Of a stretch of 64,000 nucleotides of DNA, positions 1 through 11,890 are shown piece after piece (within the stretch, counting starts at the first letter, position 1; every line of letters starts with the position of its first letter). The DNA is taken from assembly GCA_949752795.1 (NCBI GenBank), contig OX457056.1, positions 202,741,654-202,805,653 on the forward strand. Reading direction: 5' to 3'. The DNA is from Hyperoodon ampullatus (Eukaryota; Chordata; Mammalia; Artiodactyla; Ziphiidae). The notes below the pieces were generated by a model. The model made no database searches and had not been told where the DNA came from. It saw only the letters and a program-made list of their open reading frames with translations. The translations under genes and the position numbers were made by a program.

Positions 1-527
1 AAGGGCTCTAGACCAGATGCCAGGGTTGGGTAAAGCTGTGGCGAGGCCAGGAGGAGAAGGCCATCAAGGTGAGTTTGGTAGCCCAAGCCCTGCTGGGATC
101 TAGAAGCTCTGGATTCCCACCTACTGTGTGACATTGGGTGAGTCACTCCTTCTCTCTGGCCTTGGTTTCCCAGCGTAAGGTCAACTGAGGAGGTTGGGCC
201 AGGTGAACAGTAAAGTCCCTGGCAGCCCAGATGTTTTATGAGTTCTAAGCTTCTAAGGGTTAAGTTCAAAGAAAAGAACAAACAAAGAAGCATCTAGGCT
301 CCCTGCAGGGCTTCTTTACATCCTAGGGCTGGAGCAAGCACTGGGGTTTGGAAGGATTGGCATGTTGGACTGAGCTGAGTGGCAGTACTTCCTTCAAAAA
401 GCCTGTAATTGGGGGCCTCCTCCCTCACTGGGGCTGGGGGATAGGGGTATATTGCTTGCAGTCTCTGGGCATTTCCAGGGCATATGTGGAAGACCTGGGG
501 GAAGAATGTGAGCAATGCGGATTCTCA
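1..527. other. Intergenic DNA with a MIR remnant
   Basis: No coding exon is recognisable here. A degraded MIR SINE is visible around 105-240 on the plus strand: a 'tgtgtgacattgggtgagtcac' type core is followed by a 'cttggtttccc' segment. The remainder looks like ordinary unique sequence. In human the next gene on this side is CUEDC2, preceded by MIR146B; I did not find the miR-146b hairpin here. Confidence 0.5.
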
Positions 528-541
528 GAGATGGGGGAAGT

Positions 542-984
542 GTTTTTTTTTTTAAATTCCTGTGAATGGAATTTTGGGGGGTATGTACTTAGTTCTTTTT
601 TTAAAATTAATTAATTAATTTTGGCTGCGTTGGGTCTTCGTTGCTGCGTGCGATCTTTCTCTAGTTGCGGCGAGTGGGGGCTACTTTTCACGTTGCGGTG
701 CCCGGGCTTCTCATTGCAGTGGCTTCTCTTGTTGCGGAGCACGGGCTCTAGGCATGCGGGCTCAGTAGCTGCGGCACGTGGGCCCTAGAGCATGCGGGCT
801 TCGGTAGTTGTGGCTCACAGGCTCAGTAGTTGTGGCTCGCGGGCTCTAGGGCACAGGCTCAGTAGTTGTGGCACATGGGCTTAGTTGCTGCGCGGCATGT
901 GGGATCTTCCCGGACTAGGGCTCAAACCCATGTCCCCTACATTGGCAGGCGGATTCTTAACCACTGAGCCACCAGGGTAGTCCC
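542..984 (-). repeat. Cetacean CHR-type SINE with a possible 3' transduced tail
   Basis: The SINE body (about 605-984) is in minus orientation: its tail side 'ttggctgcgttgggtcttcg' is at the left and the tRNA-like head 'accagggtagtccc' at the right. A 14-bp repeat with one mismatch (528-541 'gagatgggggaagt', 985-998 'gaggtgggggaagt') looks like a target-site duplication. It places a T-tract (542-553) and about 46 bp of non-SINE sequence inside the insertion, at the SINE's 3' side. That is the expected layout if a read-through transcript was retroposed. Confidence 0.7.
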
Positions 985-1229
985 GAGGTGGGGGAAGTTG
1001 AGAGACTTCAAGGGTCTGGACCTGAGACGATAGAGAAGGAAGGGGATTCAGAACACACCTAACTTGGTATGAGACTCATGATTTACTTGAAGCCTGCCTT
1101 GTTTCAAAAAAGGACTTGAGGAGGCTTACCAGCATGCAGACAACTCTCTAAGATTAAAACATAAAATCTGTGACAGAGTACATTTTAAATGTGTTTCCTT
1201 TTTTATCCAGAGATTCAATTTACTTATTA

Positions 1230-2660
1230 TTGCTATTTTTATTTTTAGTTAGAAATTATTTCAAACTTAAAGAAAAGTAGCCAGAATCGTACAAAGAACT
1301 CTGGCTTAGCCTTCTACCAGATTGACCAACTGTTAACGTTTTGCCATGCTGCTTTCTCTCATCTATAGTCCTCATTCAAATCTTGTTACTTGTCCCAACA
1401 CTGTCCTTCACAACAATTTTCATTCTGGTCCAGGATCCAAAACAGGATCGTGTGTTGCATTTAGTTTTCATGCCTCTTTTTGTCTCCTTTGACCTGAAAC
1501 CTTTGTCTTTTATGACATTGACATTTTTGAACAATTTTCTCTCAATTTAGGTTTATCTGAGGTTTCCTCATGATTATGCCTTACTGCTGAACTGATGTTA
1601 TATTTTTCCGTTTAACATATCAGAGAGCACATGATGTCAATTTGTCTCTGTTAAAGAAAAAATGTTAGGGACTTCCCTGGTGGCACAGTGGTTAAGAATC
1701 CACCTGCCAATGCAGGGGACACAGGTTCAATCCCTGGTCCGGGAAGATCCCACATGCTGCGGAGTAACTAAGCCCGAGCGTCACAACCACTGAGCCTGAG
1801 CTCTAGAGCCCGTGCGCCACAACTACTGAAGCCTGTGTGCCTAGAGCCCGTGCTCTGCAACAAGAGAAGCCACCACAATGAGAAGCCTGCATGCAACAAC
1901 TAGAGGAAGCCCGCGTACAGCACCGAAGACCCAATGCAGCCAAAAATAAATAAATAAAATAAATAAATTGAAAAAAAAAATTTTTTAAGACACCCAGTAA
2001 AGATGGTAAGAAAGACTTTAAGAGGGACTACTGCAATGGGGTTAAAGTGTTATCCACAAGTCTTCCCTATTATATTATCACGTTACTATTTTTTTTCAGG
2101 TTACTATTTTAAAATTTGTAATTAATAAATATCTTATTGGAACATATTTGAAACTATATAAATATCCAGTTTCTCATCAAACTTTCACCCATCAGTTTTA
2201 GTATTCAGAAATGATTCTCACCTGAATCAATCATTACTCTGATGATTGGGAATGGTGATTTTCTAATTTCATTATTCCTTCTACTATAAGGAAGAGCTTT
2301 CCTTTCATATGTATTTTTTAGTTAGTATTAGTATGGACTTAGGGATCCTTATTTTATTCAGCAGGTTATAATCTGTTACTGTGATTATTTGTTTCGATGC
2401 TTAAATTGTCCTTGATTTGGTCAGTGGAAGTCCCTTCAAGTTGGCTCCTTTGTTCTTTTGACATTTTTGATCAGTCCTTTATTTTCTGGCACAAGTTGTT
2501 CCAGTCTCATCTTGTACCTTCCCTGCCACAGCCTTGGAATCAGCCATTTTCCCAAGGGGACTGGTTCCTTTTACTGGAGAATGTAATTTAGAAACAAAGA
2601 TCTAGGCACTGGCTGTGCTTGTGCTGCTAGGGTGGCATTGTTCAATGATTCGATTTCTAA
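1230..2660 (-). repeat. Ancient L1 (L1M) 3' region, split by a SINE
   Basis: The AT-rich sequence resembles the 3' end of an old mammalian L1 in reverse orientation. Examples are the segment near 1255-1345 ('cagaatcgtacaaagaactc', then 'ttctaccagattgaccaa') and the stretch near 2590-2640 ('gaaacaaagatctaggcact'). It is interrupted by the SINE at 1669-1985. Short open frames here are L1 decay products, not genes. Confidence 0.6.
1669..1985 (+). repeat. CHR-type SINE (plus orientation)
   Basis: The head 'gggacttccctggtggcaca' is followed by the usual body with repeated 'cacaactactgaagcc' segments. It ends in an (AATAA)n-rich tail and A-run. It is inserted into the surrounding old L1. Confidence 0.9.
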
Positions 2661-2779
2661 TTCTAAGACTTCAGATTCCACAATTTAACACTCGTGTATG
2701 TGAATAAAGATGCATATTCAAGGACATTTATTCTCATTACCCTCACAACTTCCAAATAAGACCAAGCCATCAGCTTATT

Positions 2780-3580
2780 TTTTGCCTGTATTACTTCAAA
2801 AGCCTCCTAACTGCTCTCCCGATTTTCAAAATGGCCCCTCTATAGTCTGTTTTCTACACAGTACCCAGAATAACTTTAAAAAAAAAATCTCATCACATTT
2901 CCCCCTGCTCATAACCCTCCATCCCCTAAGAATAAAATCCAAATTTTTCTACATGGCTTCAAGGTACCACAGGATCCAGCCTCATCTGTAACCTAATTAT
3001 CACTTTCGCGCTCGCTCACAGGACAAGGACACCCCAGCCAAAGGGTGTTTGTATTTGCTTTTCTCCCCCAGCTATTCAAATGGCTCATAAAGGTCTTTAT
3101 TAGGTCTCCACTCAAGAGTCACCTCTTCAGAGAAACCTTCCCTAACTATCCTGTTGAAAACAGCACCCCATTACTTATCACTTATGACATTACGTCATAT
3201 ATTCCCATTTGCTTGTTGTCAGTCTCTGTTTCTCTACATTACACCTCTAAAGTAGGCTCCATGAGGGCAGGGAGTTGTTTGGTTTTTCTCCCGTAGCACC
3301 AGTGCCTAGAACACTGCCCAGCAAACTGTGGGCTCTCAAATGCCTGTCAAGTGAATAAAGATAACTTTCATTCCTTGGGACGTTTGCACCCACCACACTT
3401 CCTGCCTGGCTTCCCCTCACCCTTCTCTTTGCACGGCTAGCTTCTTCATATTCTCTAGATCTCAGCTTAAATATCTTCCATAAGGACAGAAACTGCCATG
3501 GCTGTCTCATTCACTATGGTATCCTCAGGGCCTACCACAGTTCCTGGCAAATAAAAGGCACTCAAGAAATTTGTTGGATG
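2780..3580 (+). repeat. L2 LINE fragments
   Basis: The order of segments matches an L2 3' half: 'agaataaaatccaaattttt' near 2930, 'gagtcacctcttcagagaaa' near 3115, 'ggctccatgagggcagggag' near 3255 and 'cagtgcctagaacactgccc' near 3300. A second piece runs about 3390-3580. These are ancient, non-coding copies. Confidence 0.7.
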
Positions 3581-3589
3581 GACTTTTAA

Positions 3590-3880
3590 TAGCTAAAAAC
3601 TGGAAAGAATCCAAATGCTATAGAATATTGGATGACTGTTAAAGAATGAGGTAACTCCATGCGCATTGGCACAAAATGATGTCCAAGATATACTTAATGT
3701 ATAATGTAACAAGCAAAACTGTGCAATTCATTTTATGTAATTAATACTAGGTGAACAGAAAAAAATAGTAAAAAATACTAGATTGTACCTCAGTGATCAT
3801 TTGGGGGTGAGGGATATTAGAACAGATTTTAACTTCCTATTTTATAAACTTCTGTATTGAAGACTACTTTTTAAAAACAA
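3590..3880 (+). repeat. L1M 3' end fragment
   Basis: The phrases 'aactggaaagaatccaaatg', 'gaatgaggtaactccatg' and 'gatgtccaagatatacttaa' are typical of an old L1M 3' UTR in the forward sense. A similar fragment lies in the ACTR1A introns at about 38.76 kb. Confidence 0.55.
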
Positions 3881-3892
3881 ACACTACCCTTT

Positions 3893-4075
3893 GAGCACTT
3901 AGTACATGACAGGCACTGTGGTAAACATTTTTTGTGCAGGATTTCACAGTACCTTCTCAATAATCTTATGAGATAGGTCCTAATACCATCATCCCCATTT
4001 GCAATGAGGAAATTGGTTCAGGGACATTAAGCAATTCATCTAAGGTCACACAGCAAACCCATCACACTACAACAC
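3893..4075 (+). repeat. MIR SINE
   Basis: The core 'caggcactgtggtaaacatt', an 'atgaggaaattggttcaggg' segment and 'aaggtcacacagcaaa' appear in MIR order. Confidence 0.7.
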
Positions 4076-4080
4076 CTCCC

Positions 4081-5010
4081 TGTGTCTTTATAATTAAAAA
4101 AAAAGAAAGGAAAGGAAAATAAGATGAAACTAGGGGTAACAGTTCAGGATCAAGGTTTTACACAGAAGATGCTAAGCAAATTTGGCTCCCTAGAAACCAG
4201 GGCAAATAGAAAAATATGATCAATTATGAGATCCTTGGTGATTCAAAGATAAAAGCAAACTACTTATCAGTAGAAACAGCTTTACCAAATGCCGAGGTTT
4301 AACAGAACTTCTCCAGGAAGCTCATAAATACAGCAGTGTTCAATCAAGTGATCTACAGTTCAATAACATACCTGTATACCCAGGTAACTGTTGGCCAACC
4401 ACAAATGGAAGTTCAGTGAATGCAGTTCCAATAGGAGCCAAATTTATACAGCCTGGGCATCAGATCTGGTGGTCTGGCCAGACCTTTAGTTAAAATTGCA
4501 TGTGTGGCCTAACCCTCCAGCAAACTCCTATACTATTGCAAATTCACCCTATTAAACACTGTTAGCAAGAATCAGGAGACAAGAAGTGACATTCATCTTA
4601 AATTTAAACGTTGGTATATTTTCCAGGTAGGCTGGGTTGGTTTTCTTCTTCTTTTACAGATGAAGAAACTGAGGCTCAGAGTCTAGAAAATGTCAGAGCC
4701 ATTATGGATCTGATTATGGATCCCCTCCTCAGCCTTCCTCCGCCATGCTTGTCACCCGCGCCTCAACAAAATAGCTTATGCCCTCGGAATCTCTCTGGGG
4801 GTGGTGGGCCTCAGGACCTAGAAGAGTGTCCTCTTGTGCTGGAAGGGAGCTGGTTAAGCGAGAGTGAGGCCCAGCCAGTGAGGAAGCACACTTTTTCCAG
4901 AGGTCCACTCTAATCCTCACCTCCAACACCTTGTACCCCAAGATGGAAAGTAAGGCTCACATTACACAGATGAAGAAAAACCCCTAACCCCAAGCATAAA
5001 AATGATCTTG
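4081..5010. other. Intergenic DNA downstream of C10orf95
   Basis: No gene is recognised. Around 4645-4690 there is a short MIR-like piece ('acagatgaagaaactgaggc'). Open frames between 4611 and 4941 on both strands lack splice-supported continuation or any family I know. They are treated as chance. Confidence 0.4.
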
Positions 5011-5033
5011 AAGCCTACACTTGACTTCACTCA

Positions 5034-5039
5034 TTTATT
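5034..5039 (-). terminator. C10orf95: Polyadenylation signal AATAAA for C10orf95
   Basis: The plus-strand 'tttatt' reads AATAAA on the minus strand about 435 nt downstream of the C10orf95 stop codon. It is the first canonical signal after the stop, so the 3' UTR probably ends near 5015. Confidence 0.5.
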
Positions 5040-5379
5040 TACTTTTCTTACAAGCTGGGGATAGGTGGGCCTCAGCTTGGGGAGTGTGGAGAGCTTTGCT
5101 GGAGGGAGGAGAGGAAAAAGCGAAAGTGGGGGCTTATTGCAGGGCAGGATTCAAAGGGGAAGAAGATGGGGAGGAAGGAGAGAGGAAACAAAGGGTTCAG
5201 GCCCTCCTTCCACCACACACACTCAGGCTTCCCAAGTCCAAGTAGAAGGAAGGAGTTAATAGGACACCCACCCAGAGATGTCCTTGATCCATTCTCGCCC
5301 TTGCCCCGCCATCCAGCAATAACCTGAGAGAAATCAAGGAAGTGCAGGAAGTGGGCGGTGGTTTAAAAAAAAAGAGGTG

Positions 5380-6132
<753 letters not shown>

Positions 6133-7765
6133 GGTGTGAAGCTCAGGCGGCCGGCATTGTTACTGGGGCCTCGTCCTGGTCCAGACCTGGGGTGGGGGTG
6201 TGGGGTGTGGGTGCACTTTGTTCTCATCTCCACCACCCACCCTGGGGCCTGTTTACCCGGGGCTCTGGTTCACAGCAGGGGTCCCTGCACGTGTGCCCGT
6301 TCGGGAACTCTTCCTAAGGAGTTTAGCTCCCACCTCATCTCTTGTCCTAGGGCTGGACCCAAACCCCAGGCTCCCAGCAGGCAAGAAGGGCCCAAGCCTT
6401 TTTCAAGCCCCCAGTCCTGAAATGCCCTTCCCAGGTGGCTCCCTACTCACTTGTCTCCTTTAGCCTTGGGGAGCTGGTCCCCAGCATTTGGGGGAACCAG
6501 AGAGATCCAAGAGCGGGGCTCCTCTCCACCACTTTTTAGTTGAGCTGCTCTCCTCCATGCCCTGCCTCAGCCACACCTCCCGGTTTCCAGGCAAAGGGAA
6601 ACACCTTGAGCTGGCCCGGAGCCAGCCAGCTTGTGTCTACACTGGGTGAGCCTCGCTGAGGACATCCAGTGGCCTTTCCAGTCAAGTTAGCTCCCTGTTC
6701 TCCACATCCCCTTTTTCCACCCAGGTGGGTTGAGTTATCCTAACATTTGAGTGAAGCTCCTGCACACCAGGCACTGAATCAAGTTGCTTATGAGCATCTA
6801 ACCTCAAGTTTACATCAACCCTAGGAATGAGGTACTAATATTTTTCTGACTTTACATAGCAAGAAGCTGCTTGTCTCAGATTTGGTACACAATAAAGCAT
6901 TCCATGACTGGGGCTTACATAGGTTAAGTGTCTTGTCCAGACTCACACAGCTAGTTATGGTAAGGGCAGAATTCAACCCCGTGTCTGTCTCAAGACTTGT
7001 GCTCTCAGCAATAGCCTAATCACCAATCCATGCTAGGGCTTCTTTCAGACTATCTGACAGTCCTCCCTTCTAGAATGTTCCTTAAGAGCTTATAACTTTT
7101 TTTAAAAAGAACTTCTAATTCATATTAGCCATGTGAAGAACATGGTGGTATCATTCTCATTTAATAGATAAGGAACAAGAGATTCAGAGAAGTTAGGCCA
7201 CTTTCCCAGGTTCACATAGTCTATAACTGGCACAGTGGGATTTGAACCCAGTGCAAATGATTCCAAAGCCCAGAATCTACTTGGGTGAAGCCAGAAAGGT
7301 TGCTTCGTTCAAATGGGTTGAGCACTGTCTGAGCTCCAGTTCCCTCTGGCTGCAGGTCATGCCCTTCCACCTCTCTTCCCCAGTGGGTAGTAGTTGCTGG
7401 ATGATTAAAATGGATACCCTCTTCCAGTTTCTAGGCCACCAGGCCATCATACTTTCCTTCCCCTTCTTCTGTTGACTTAAGCAGCATCATGACTAACCCC
7501 CATAGGTTCTTCTAGATTCTCAACATCCCCCAAAGCCCAGCTACCCTCTGAGGAGGTCCCCCACACTCAGCCTGGTGATGTCACATTTCTTTATTCCTGA
7601 CTGAGCCACTCTCTCAAGTCTAATTCAGGCCAGTGGCCTAGTGAGAACAGCAGCTAGGACTAGGTTAGGGTATGTATCTAACACGCCCTACCCAACAGCT
7701 CCAAGAAGGGAGCCTCTCCCTCTGTCCACTTAAGAACTGGTCCCAGGACATAGTGACCTTTGTTG
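6133..7765. other. Intergenic DNA upstream of C10orf95
   Basis: This holds the promoter-proximal flank of C10orf95, then unique sequence with two MIR-like remnants on the plus strand. One is at about 6745-7000 ('aggcactgaatcaagttgct', 'ctcacacagctagttatgg'). The other is at about 7120-7255 ('aataggataagg'-like core followed by 'gggatttgaacccagtgc'). No splice-supported coding exon was found. Confidence 0.45.
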
Positions 7766-7769
7766 GGGG

Positions 7770-8236
7770 AGGCCTCCCACCCCCAAGATGTCCATGGCTT
7801 GATCCCTGGAGACTTGTTAGTATGTTATATTACATGGCAAGGGGGAATTAAGGTTGCAGATGGTATTAAGATTGTTAATTAGCAGTCCTTAAAATAGACT
7901 ATCCTGGATTATCTGGGTGGGCCCAGTGTAATCACAGGAGTCAAATGTGGAAGAGAGAGGCTGAAGAGTCATAGTATGTGATACTAAGAGTCAACCAGCT
8001 CTTGCTGGTTTTGAAGATGAAAGGGGTCATGAGCCAAGGAATGTAGGCAGCCTCTAAGCTGGAAAAGGCAAGGAAATGGGTTCTTTCCTAGACTCTCCAG
8101 AAAGGAATGCAGTCCTGCCAACACCTTGACTTTAGTTTATGGGACAGAATTCCAGCCTCCAAAACTGTAATAGATTTGTATTAAGCCACTAAGTTTGTGG
8201 TTATTTGTTAGAGCGTTAGTAGGAAATTAATATACC
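7770..8236 (+). repeat. MLT1 LTR (ERVL-MaLR)
   Basis: The typical MLT1 sequence order is visible: 'ccccaagatgtccatggctt', 'gattatctgggtgggcccag', 'catgagccaaggaatgtagg', and 'agccactaagtttgtggtta' near the 3' end. It is an ancient solo LTR with no internal retroviral sequence beside it. Confidence 0.75.
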
Positions 8237-8978
8237 TCCCCACTCCCATTTATAACTTTGCCCCCCTCCAAATCCCAGCACTTGAGGAATGTTCAAAACT
8301 ACCTATTATAGACCTCACCCCAGCCTGGAGCTCAGTGATGGACCCTGTGTGACTGGCCAGTTTCTCCCCCATGGGGATCTGCTCATACCTGGGTGGGAGA
8401 TGAGGAGAGTGTGAGACCAAGCTCAAGTTGGAGCCTGGGACAGTGAGAAGCCTGTGTTTTAATATTGGTTCTGACATGCTTGCTGAAGGAGATGGGGAGG
8501 CAGTCTTCAGGAAAAATGAGAAAAATAAGGACCAAGCTGTGAGTTTCTCAGCATTCATTCACCCTGATTCCAGTAACAGCTCCCAGATTTTTTGGGTCCC
8601 ACACCTTATCTACTCTCAGGAAAGTGGTTCTGGGGGAGTTGGCTCTAGCTCATCCTTAAATTACCTGGGTGATTTAGGGCTAAACCAATCATCACTGTCA
8701 TCCTTCTGGCCATAGTGATTGGTTTAGGGTAGCCATGTGACTCAATTTGGGCCAATGGGAGCCAAGCCCAGGGTCTTGTTCTCTAATTGCATAGAGTGAA
8801 GTGCTCTGTCCCCTGGACAGAGATCTGAAAGAATGCAGTTCTGGGTCCGGAGGTGAAGATCTCTCTGAGCATAGAGCTGCAGAAGTGGAGCCAACGCTCA
8901 GAGAGAGAAACTGGGTTCTGATGATATCGTTTGAATCCTGGACTTTGAAGTTACGTGAGCCAATAAATCCCCTTTTTC
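8237..8978. other. Intergenic DNA, probably old repeat in part
   Basis: No gene is recognised. The stretch around 8640-8960 ('gggtagccatgtgactcaat', 'gggccaatgggagccaagcc') reads like the remains of an ancient LTR or DNA element, but I cannot name it. It contains a 12-bp inverted repeat with a 24-nt loop (8680-8691 and 8716-8727). Confidence 0.35.
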
Positions 8979-9510
8979 CCCCCTCCGGTTTTATTGAAAT
9001 ATAGTTGACATACAGCACTGTATAAGTTTAAGGTGCACAGCATGATGATCTGACTTACATATACTGTGAAATGATTACCACAATAGGTTTGGTTAACATC
9101 CATCATCTCATATAGACACAAAAAAAAAGAGAAAAAAGTTTTTCCTTGTGATGATAACTCTTAGGGTGTATTCTCTTAACAGCTTTCAGCTATACCATAC
9201 AGCAGTGTTAACTTTGCTCATCATGTTATACATTACATCCCTAGTATTTATTTATCTTATAACTGGAAGTTTGTATCTTTTGATCACCTTTATCCAATTT
9301 CCCTTTCCCCATAAATTCCTTTCCTACTTAATCTAGTTTGAGTGGACTCTTTTTATACAGATAGCAGGTTGTGTTTACTTTATAAATTTTTTTAAACATC
9401 TTTATTGGAGTATAATTGCTTTACAATGGTGTGTTAGTTTCTGCTTTATAACAAAGTGAATCAGTTATACATATACATATGTCCCCATATCTCTTCCCTC
9501 TTGCATTACT
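8979..9510 (-). repeat. Two L1 3' ends in reverse orientation
   Basis: An older L1 3' UTR piece (about 8979-9330, beginning 'ggttttattgaaatatagtt') is followed by a younger one (about 9393-9505, 'acatctttattggagtataa'). The second matches the L1 ends at 43.2-43.8 kb and 58.97-59.31 kb in this window. Both are 5'-truncated and non-coding. Confidence 0.7.
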
Positions 9511-10202
9511 TCATATAAATTTAACCACAAAAGACATAATGAAATGGGCATTTAAAAAATTATTTCAAAGCACCATCATGTTAGTCTTTAGAAGATTAAA
9601 TGTTTAGGTTATTATACTATGGAGTGAAGTCTTCTGTTGCTTGCATCAGCAATACATCCTGACTGTTTTTCCCCCAGAATTTTATTATGAAAAATTTCAA
9701 AATTCAGCAACCTGAGTAGTTTCTGATCAGTGACCCCCACGATCAGAGGCTCTTTTGTGGGCAAAGTAGATGATGGAGAGAGTCTGGAAGCCAGTCTTGG
9801 AGGAGGTTCACATCCTAGTTTAGGAAAACTGACAACCAAAACAAGATCAGGGAATGGAAAAGAGACATGGGAGTAGATTCATCTGGACTTGATTCCATAT
9901 AACTGCCTGGATGGAGAGGGGAGGGTAAAGGTGGATGCACATGTTTTTAGCTTGGTCAGCTGGGTGGGTAGTCAAGACAATCCTGGAAATAAGAAACAAT
10001 TGGGGTGATCGGAAGTTGAGGGAGTGCTGGGTTCAGGTGGGACGTTTGGGAAGCTATCCAGCAGCAGTTTTATATTCAGGCTGGAGATGGGAGGTGGGGT
10101 AGTCATGAAGGAAAGGTAATAGGTGAAGTTACCAGAACAGCTGCTACCCTGGCCCATATTACACTGTGTCATCATGGCTGCCAATCTGTTGCGTTCCACC
10201 TA
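9511..10202. other. Intergenic DNA, nothing recognised
   Basis: Unique-looking sequence with no splice-supported exon and no repeat family I can name. Short open frames on the minus strand (about 9612-9839 and 9972-10199) have no recognisable product. Confidence 0.4.
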
Positions 10203-10482
10203 TGCCTTTTGAGGGCAATTGAGGTATAGTTCATGTACAATGTTATATAAATTTCAGGTGTACAACTTAGTGATTCACAATTTTTAAAGGTTCTATTCCA
10301 TTTATAGTTATTATGAAATATTGACTATGTTCCCTGTTATACTATATATCCTGTTAACTTATTATTTTATACATCGTAGTTTGTACCTCTTAATACCCTA
10401 CCCCTATCTTGCCTCTCCCTCATTCCCTCTCCCAACTGGTAACCACTAATTTGTTCTCTATATCTGAGTCTGTTTCTTTTTT

Positions 10483-10802
10483 TTTTTAAACTACTTTTTA
10501 AAAATATTTATTTATTTATTTATTTATTTTATTTATTTATTTTTGGCTGTGTTGGGTCTTCGTTGCTGAGCGCGGGCTTTCTCTAGTTACAGAGAGCGGG
10601 GGCTACCCTTCGTTGCGGTGCACAGGCTTCTCATTGCCGTGGCTTCTCATTGCAGAGCACGGGCTCTAGAGCGCAGGCTCAGTAGTTGTGGTGCATGGGC
10701 TTAGCTGCTCCATAGCATTTGGGATATTCCTGGGCCAGGGCTCAAGCCCGTGTCCCCTGCATTGGCAGGCAGATTCTTAACCACTGCACCACCAAGGAAG
10801 TC
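10483..10802 (-). repeat. CHR-type SINE nested in L1 (first of three)
   Basis: An (ATTT)n tail at the left and 'accaccaaggaagtcc' head at the right give minus orientation. The flanking duplication 'ctgtttcttttt' is at 10470-10481 and again from 10803. Confidence 0.85.
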
Positions 10803-11056
10803 CTGTTTCTTTTTTCTCATATGCACTAGTTTGTTTTATTTTTTAGATTCCACGTAGAAATGAAATCATACAGTATTTGTCTTTCTCTGTCGGACTTATT
10901 TCACTTAGCATAATACCTTCCAAGTCCATCCATGTTGCTGCAAATGGGAAAATTTCATTCTTTTTTATGGCTGAGTAGTATTCCATTGTGTATGTGTGCA
11001 TATATATATATGTGTATATATATATTCACATATATATATATGCTCACATGTTCTTT

Positions 11057-11260
11057 TTAAAAAATATTTATTTGGCTGTGCTGGGTCTTAGTTGTGCCAC
11101 TCAGGATCTTCGTTGTGGTGTGTGGGATCTTTTAGTTGAGGCATGCAGGATCTTTTAGTTGCAGTGTGCAGGATCTAGTTCCCTGACCAGGGATCGAACC
11201 TGTGCCCCCTGCATTGGGAGCATGGAGTCTTAGCCACTGGACTGCCAGGGAAACCCCTAG
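11057..11260 (-). repeat. Older tRNA-SINE nested in L1 (second of three)
   Basis: This is a more diverged SINE ('ttggctgtgctgggtcttag' to 'actgccagggaaacccctag') from a different subfamily than its neighbours. The target-site duplication is 'gctcacatgttcttt' (11042-11056) versus 'gctcacttgttcttt' (11261-11275). Confidence 0.8.
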
Positions 11261-11445
11261 GCTCACTTGTTCTTTATCCATTCATCTTTTGATGGACACA
11301 GGTTGCTTCCATATCTTGGCAATTGTAAATAATGCTGCTATGAACAAGTGGGTGCATGTATCTTTTCAAACAGTGTTTTCATTTTTTTTTTCCAGATAAA
11401 TACCCAGGAGTGGAATTGCTGGGTCATATGCTAGTTCTATTTTTA

Positions 11446-11808
11446 ATTAATTAATTAATTTGTTTATTTATTTTTGGCTGTGTTGGGTCTTCATGCAGTG
11501 TGCTGGCTTCTCACTGTGGTGGCTTCTCTTGTTGTGGAGCACAGGCTCTAGGCACATGGGCTTCAGTAGTTGCAGCATGCAGGCTCAGTGGTTGTGGCAT
11601 GCGGGCTCTAGGGTGCGTGGACTTCAGTAGTTGTGGCGCGTGGGCTCAGTAGTTCTGGCTCGCGGGCTCTAGAGCACAGGCTTAGTAGCTGTGGTGCATG
11701 GGCTTAGTTGCTCTGCGGCATGTGGGATCTTCCCGGATCAGGGATCGAACCCGTGTCACCTGCATTAGCAAGCAGATTCTTAACCACTGCTCCACCAGGG
11801 ACGTCCGG
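11446..11808 (-). repeat. CHR-type SINE nested in L1 (third of three)
   Basis: An (ATTA)n tail and full body end with 'tccaccagggacgtccgg'. A perfect 14-bp target-site duplication 'tagttctattttta' is at 11432-11445 and 11809-11822. Confidence 0.9.
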
Positions 11809-11890
11809 TAGTTCTATTTTTAGTTTTTTTGAGAAACCTCCATACTGCTTTCCATAGTGGCTGCACCAATTTATATTCCCACCAACAGGC

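Larger units (their letters stand above)
10203..11890 (-). repeat. L1 fragment carrying three nested SINEs
   Basis: A continuous L1 in reverse orientation can be followed in four pieces: 10203-10482, 10803-11056, 11261-11445 and 11809-11890. Telling phrases are 'ttcacttagcataatacctt', 'ttgatggacacaggttgctt' and 'ccatagtggctgcaccaatt'. Three SINEs separate the pieces and each has its own target-site duplication. A (TA)n/(TG)n tract lies at about 10995-11040. Confidence 0.8.

Noticed and set aside
1341..1550. Hydrophobic 69-codon frame that looks like a small membrane protein
   Set aside because: The DNA is an old L1 3' region; hydrophobicity comes from T-rich sequence.
1..5000. MIR146B, which lies between CUEDC2 and C10orf95 in human
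   Set aside because: No match to the mature miR-146b sequence was seen; the human spacing would place it outside this window.
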